Positions 62,201 through 64,000 of a DNA stretch of 64,000 nt are shown one piece after another. The stretch is taken from contig JAVFKF010000012.1 in the NCBI GenBank assembly GCA_036926295.1, positions 24,030,001 to 24,094,000 on the forward strand. Direction: 5' to 3'. Origin of the DNA: Pachydiplax longipennis. Its lineage: Eukaryota > Arthropoda > Insecta > Odonata > Libellulidae. Position 1 is the stretch's first letter. Each line of letters begins with the position of its first letter. Both the position numbers and the translations under genes were made by a program. The notes beneath the pieces were generated by a model that was given only the letters and a program-made list of their open reading frames with translations, was not told where the DNA came from and made no database searches.

Positions 62201-64000
62201 ATCTTTTAAATAATTTCATTACTTTTGAAGTAATTTTTTCATATCTTTCGAACTCTATTTTTCATGTATGTATGTTACAGATAAAGCTTCCCTAAGAGTT
62301 CCAGATAAGTTTTTAACTTTGGTTAATGTCAAATTTGATTAAATACCAATTATAGAAGTTTTTCACTATAAAACCGATTAATTGCGCTCAATTTATCAAG
62401 GCAAAAGATACCTTTGATAGTATAGATTTGATTTACATTCTGACACTAGATGCGTGCAGCAAATCATCTATCAACTTCAATATAAATATATATTTTATTC
62501 AAATTGCTTGATTTTGATATCATAAAACTCTAGCAATGACGCTAATTTTTACAGACGTGCGTCACTGCCGGCAAGAATTCAATTATTTGTAACTATGAAT
62601 TGTTTTTAATGAACTCGAACTTTATTCATAGAGAAACTACTAAAAATACTGGTAGAACTTAAGCTCTGAAATGAAACACGTAGAATCATTCTTTCCCGAG
62701 TTAGAAGGCTACCTAAAATTCTGTATATTTATTCTCATAGGAAATAAAGCCAGTAAGAGATAATATTGGCTTAGTAAAATGCCTTCCAAATCATATCTAA
62801 TCTACATCATATTGCTGTAATGTTTTGTAATTCGACGAAATTTATTGTGTTTTGCCATTTAATGTTTGAACCTTTGAAATATAATTTTATTACAACAAGA
62901 AGGTTAGAAGGAGTTAGAACCCTTTGTGTCAAATGGAACGAAAGACATGAAAACACAGCCATGATTTCTTAATGACTAAAGAGCTGACCTCAGACATCTT
63001 CAGTCACTGAGGATGACAGCCTGGTTGTCGCAAGACGTATTTGCCTCAATTTTATTCCGCAAGTTTGGCATTTGGTCTACTTAATCTTCAGAATATTTCT
63101 CTTGTCTAACTCACTAAATTGGGTTTTTTTTTACACATCGTCGTTCATTTTACACTACGTCGATTTATTTGTTTGTTTTCTTTCTGGCTTTCTGTTGGTT
63201 TCGTCGTTTTACTTATTCTTTTAGTATTCATTTTACTTATTCTTTTTATTTTAGTACATTTTCCTTTTGTCTTACGCAGTTTTCTCCCCTTTGTGAACTA
63301 CGTGGTTTTATTACTCAGTCAATTTCTGTGTTTACTCATATCTTTCATTCCATTTGACACAGATGGATTCTAACCACTTCGAGCCTTGTTGTTGTGGGAA
63401 AATTATATTTCAAAAATACCCAACTTGCGTATGACGGCTCAAGGAGTTCTTTGTTTTCTTCCCTTATCAACAGCCGTGTTTCCATTGCCAGCATTCTGTT
63501 TATAACCGACCGTAGGAAGTTCATGTCAAATAAACAGAGAAACATCCTAAAAATTAAATGTATTTTTCAGTTTATATTTTAACATGCATAAGTGACTTAT
63601 TCTTTTTAATAAGTCGTATAATACGCTAGTTTCGTTGAACTCAAGATTAGGATCTTTTGTGTGGTGGTCAAGAAAATAGAATAGCTGTTTTAATTAATCG
63701 TTTTTACGAATTTTTGATAAAAATCGTTAGATGAAATGAATTCTGTAAAAATTATATAATTAGATATTTTCGTCGTGAGAGTTGATACTTCAAGATGTAG
63801 GCAGTTCTCATTCCTAACCCTATACTAATTCGCAGTTTTCCTTTTGTGAAAATATATGTAACTTGAAGGGAAAAGGTGGTAAGTTAATTGCTCCGTCTCC
63901 TTTTAATCATATTATATTTCAGTTTACTTTCTTTTAGCGAATGAACAAATTGAATTAATAGCTTCGGCCGTGACTTCGTGGTATGGATCCATCAGGAGCA
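59260..64000. other. Right flank without a supported gene
   Basis: AT-rich sequence with ordinary CpG density. A pyrimidine-rich stretch lies at about 61410-61740 and a T-rich stretch at about 63119-63360; open frames there are compositional. A possible decayed hammerhead-like motif lies at 63007-63035. Confidence 0.55.

Noticed and set aside
63119..63373. Hydrophobic 84-codon frame that could be read as a membrane protein
   Set aside because: It comes from a T-rich stretch; hydrophobicity is compositional, and a second frame in the same DNA is also open.
1..64000. CRISPR array, operons or bacterial-type genes
   Set aside because: No regularly spaced repeats and no dense coding; introns and LTR elements show eukaryotic DNA.

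Overview
The window is eukaryotic, and almost certainly from an arthropod, most likely an insect. It is AT-rich, has long introns with GT-AG junctions, carries one multi-exon receptor tyrosine kinase gene, and contains a Ty3/Gypsy-type LTR element plus relics of other transposons. I cannot name the species.

Layout. 1-14.5 kb: no supported gene. 14.5-37.8 kb, plus strand: a complete fibroblast growth factor receptor (FGFR) gene. A short signal-peptide exon at 14536-14578 is followed by a 13-kb intron and then 15 constitutive exons and one alternative pair between 27621 and 37786. All splice phases agree. The predicted protein is about 1,035-1,050 residues: signal peptide, four Ig domains with an acid box before the third, one transmembrane helix, a tyrosine kinase with every catalytic motif intact, and a C-tail EYLDL motif matching the PLC-gamma docking site of vertebrate FGFRs.

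The most interesting feature is in the membrane-proximal Ig domain. Its N-terminal half is encoded twice, by two homologous exons (31171-31400 and 32043-32227). Splice phase allows exactly one of them in a productive mRNA; including both or skipping both gives an early stop. Vertebrate FGFRs instead alternate the C-terminal half of the same domain (IIIb/IIIc).

37.8-50.2 kb: the 3' flank, with a possible very long 3' UTR, a tRNA-like gene or pseudogene with an oligo-T terminator (41743-41816), a decayed non-LTR retrotransposon reverse transcriptase (about 43.6-44.7 kb) and a relic of a short transposon. From about 29 to 50.2 kb CpG is strongly depleted, then returns abruptly just after an AATAAA at 50056. 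This is the footprint expected of germline gene-body methylation and suggests the transcription unit may extend that far.

54178-59259, minus strand: a young 5.1-kb LTR element with two apparently identical 763-bp LTRs, a tRNA-Leu-type primer binding site and a Gag ORF with a CCHC knuckle, but no protease, reverse transcriptase, RNase H or integrase. It looks like a non-autonomous Gag-only element. Its LTRs contain about three tandem 112-127 bp units, and its leader holds a second copy of the Gag N-terminal peptide. 59.3-64 kb: no supported gene.
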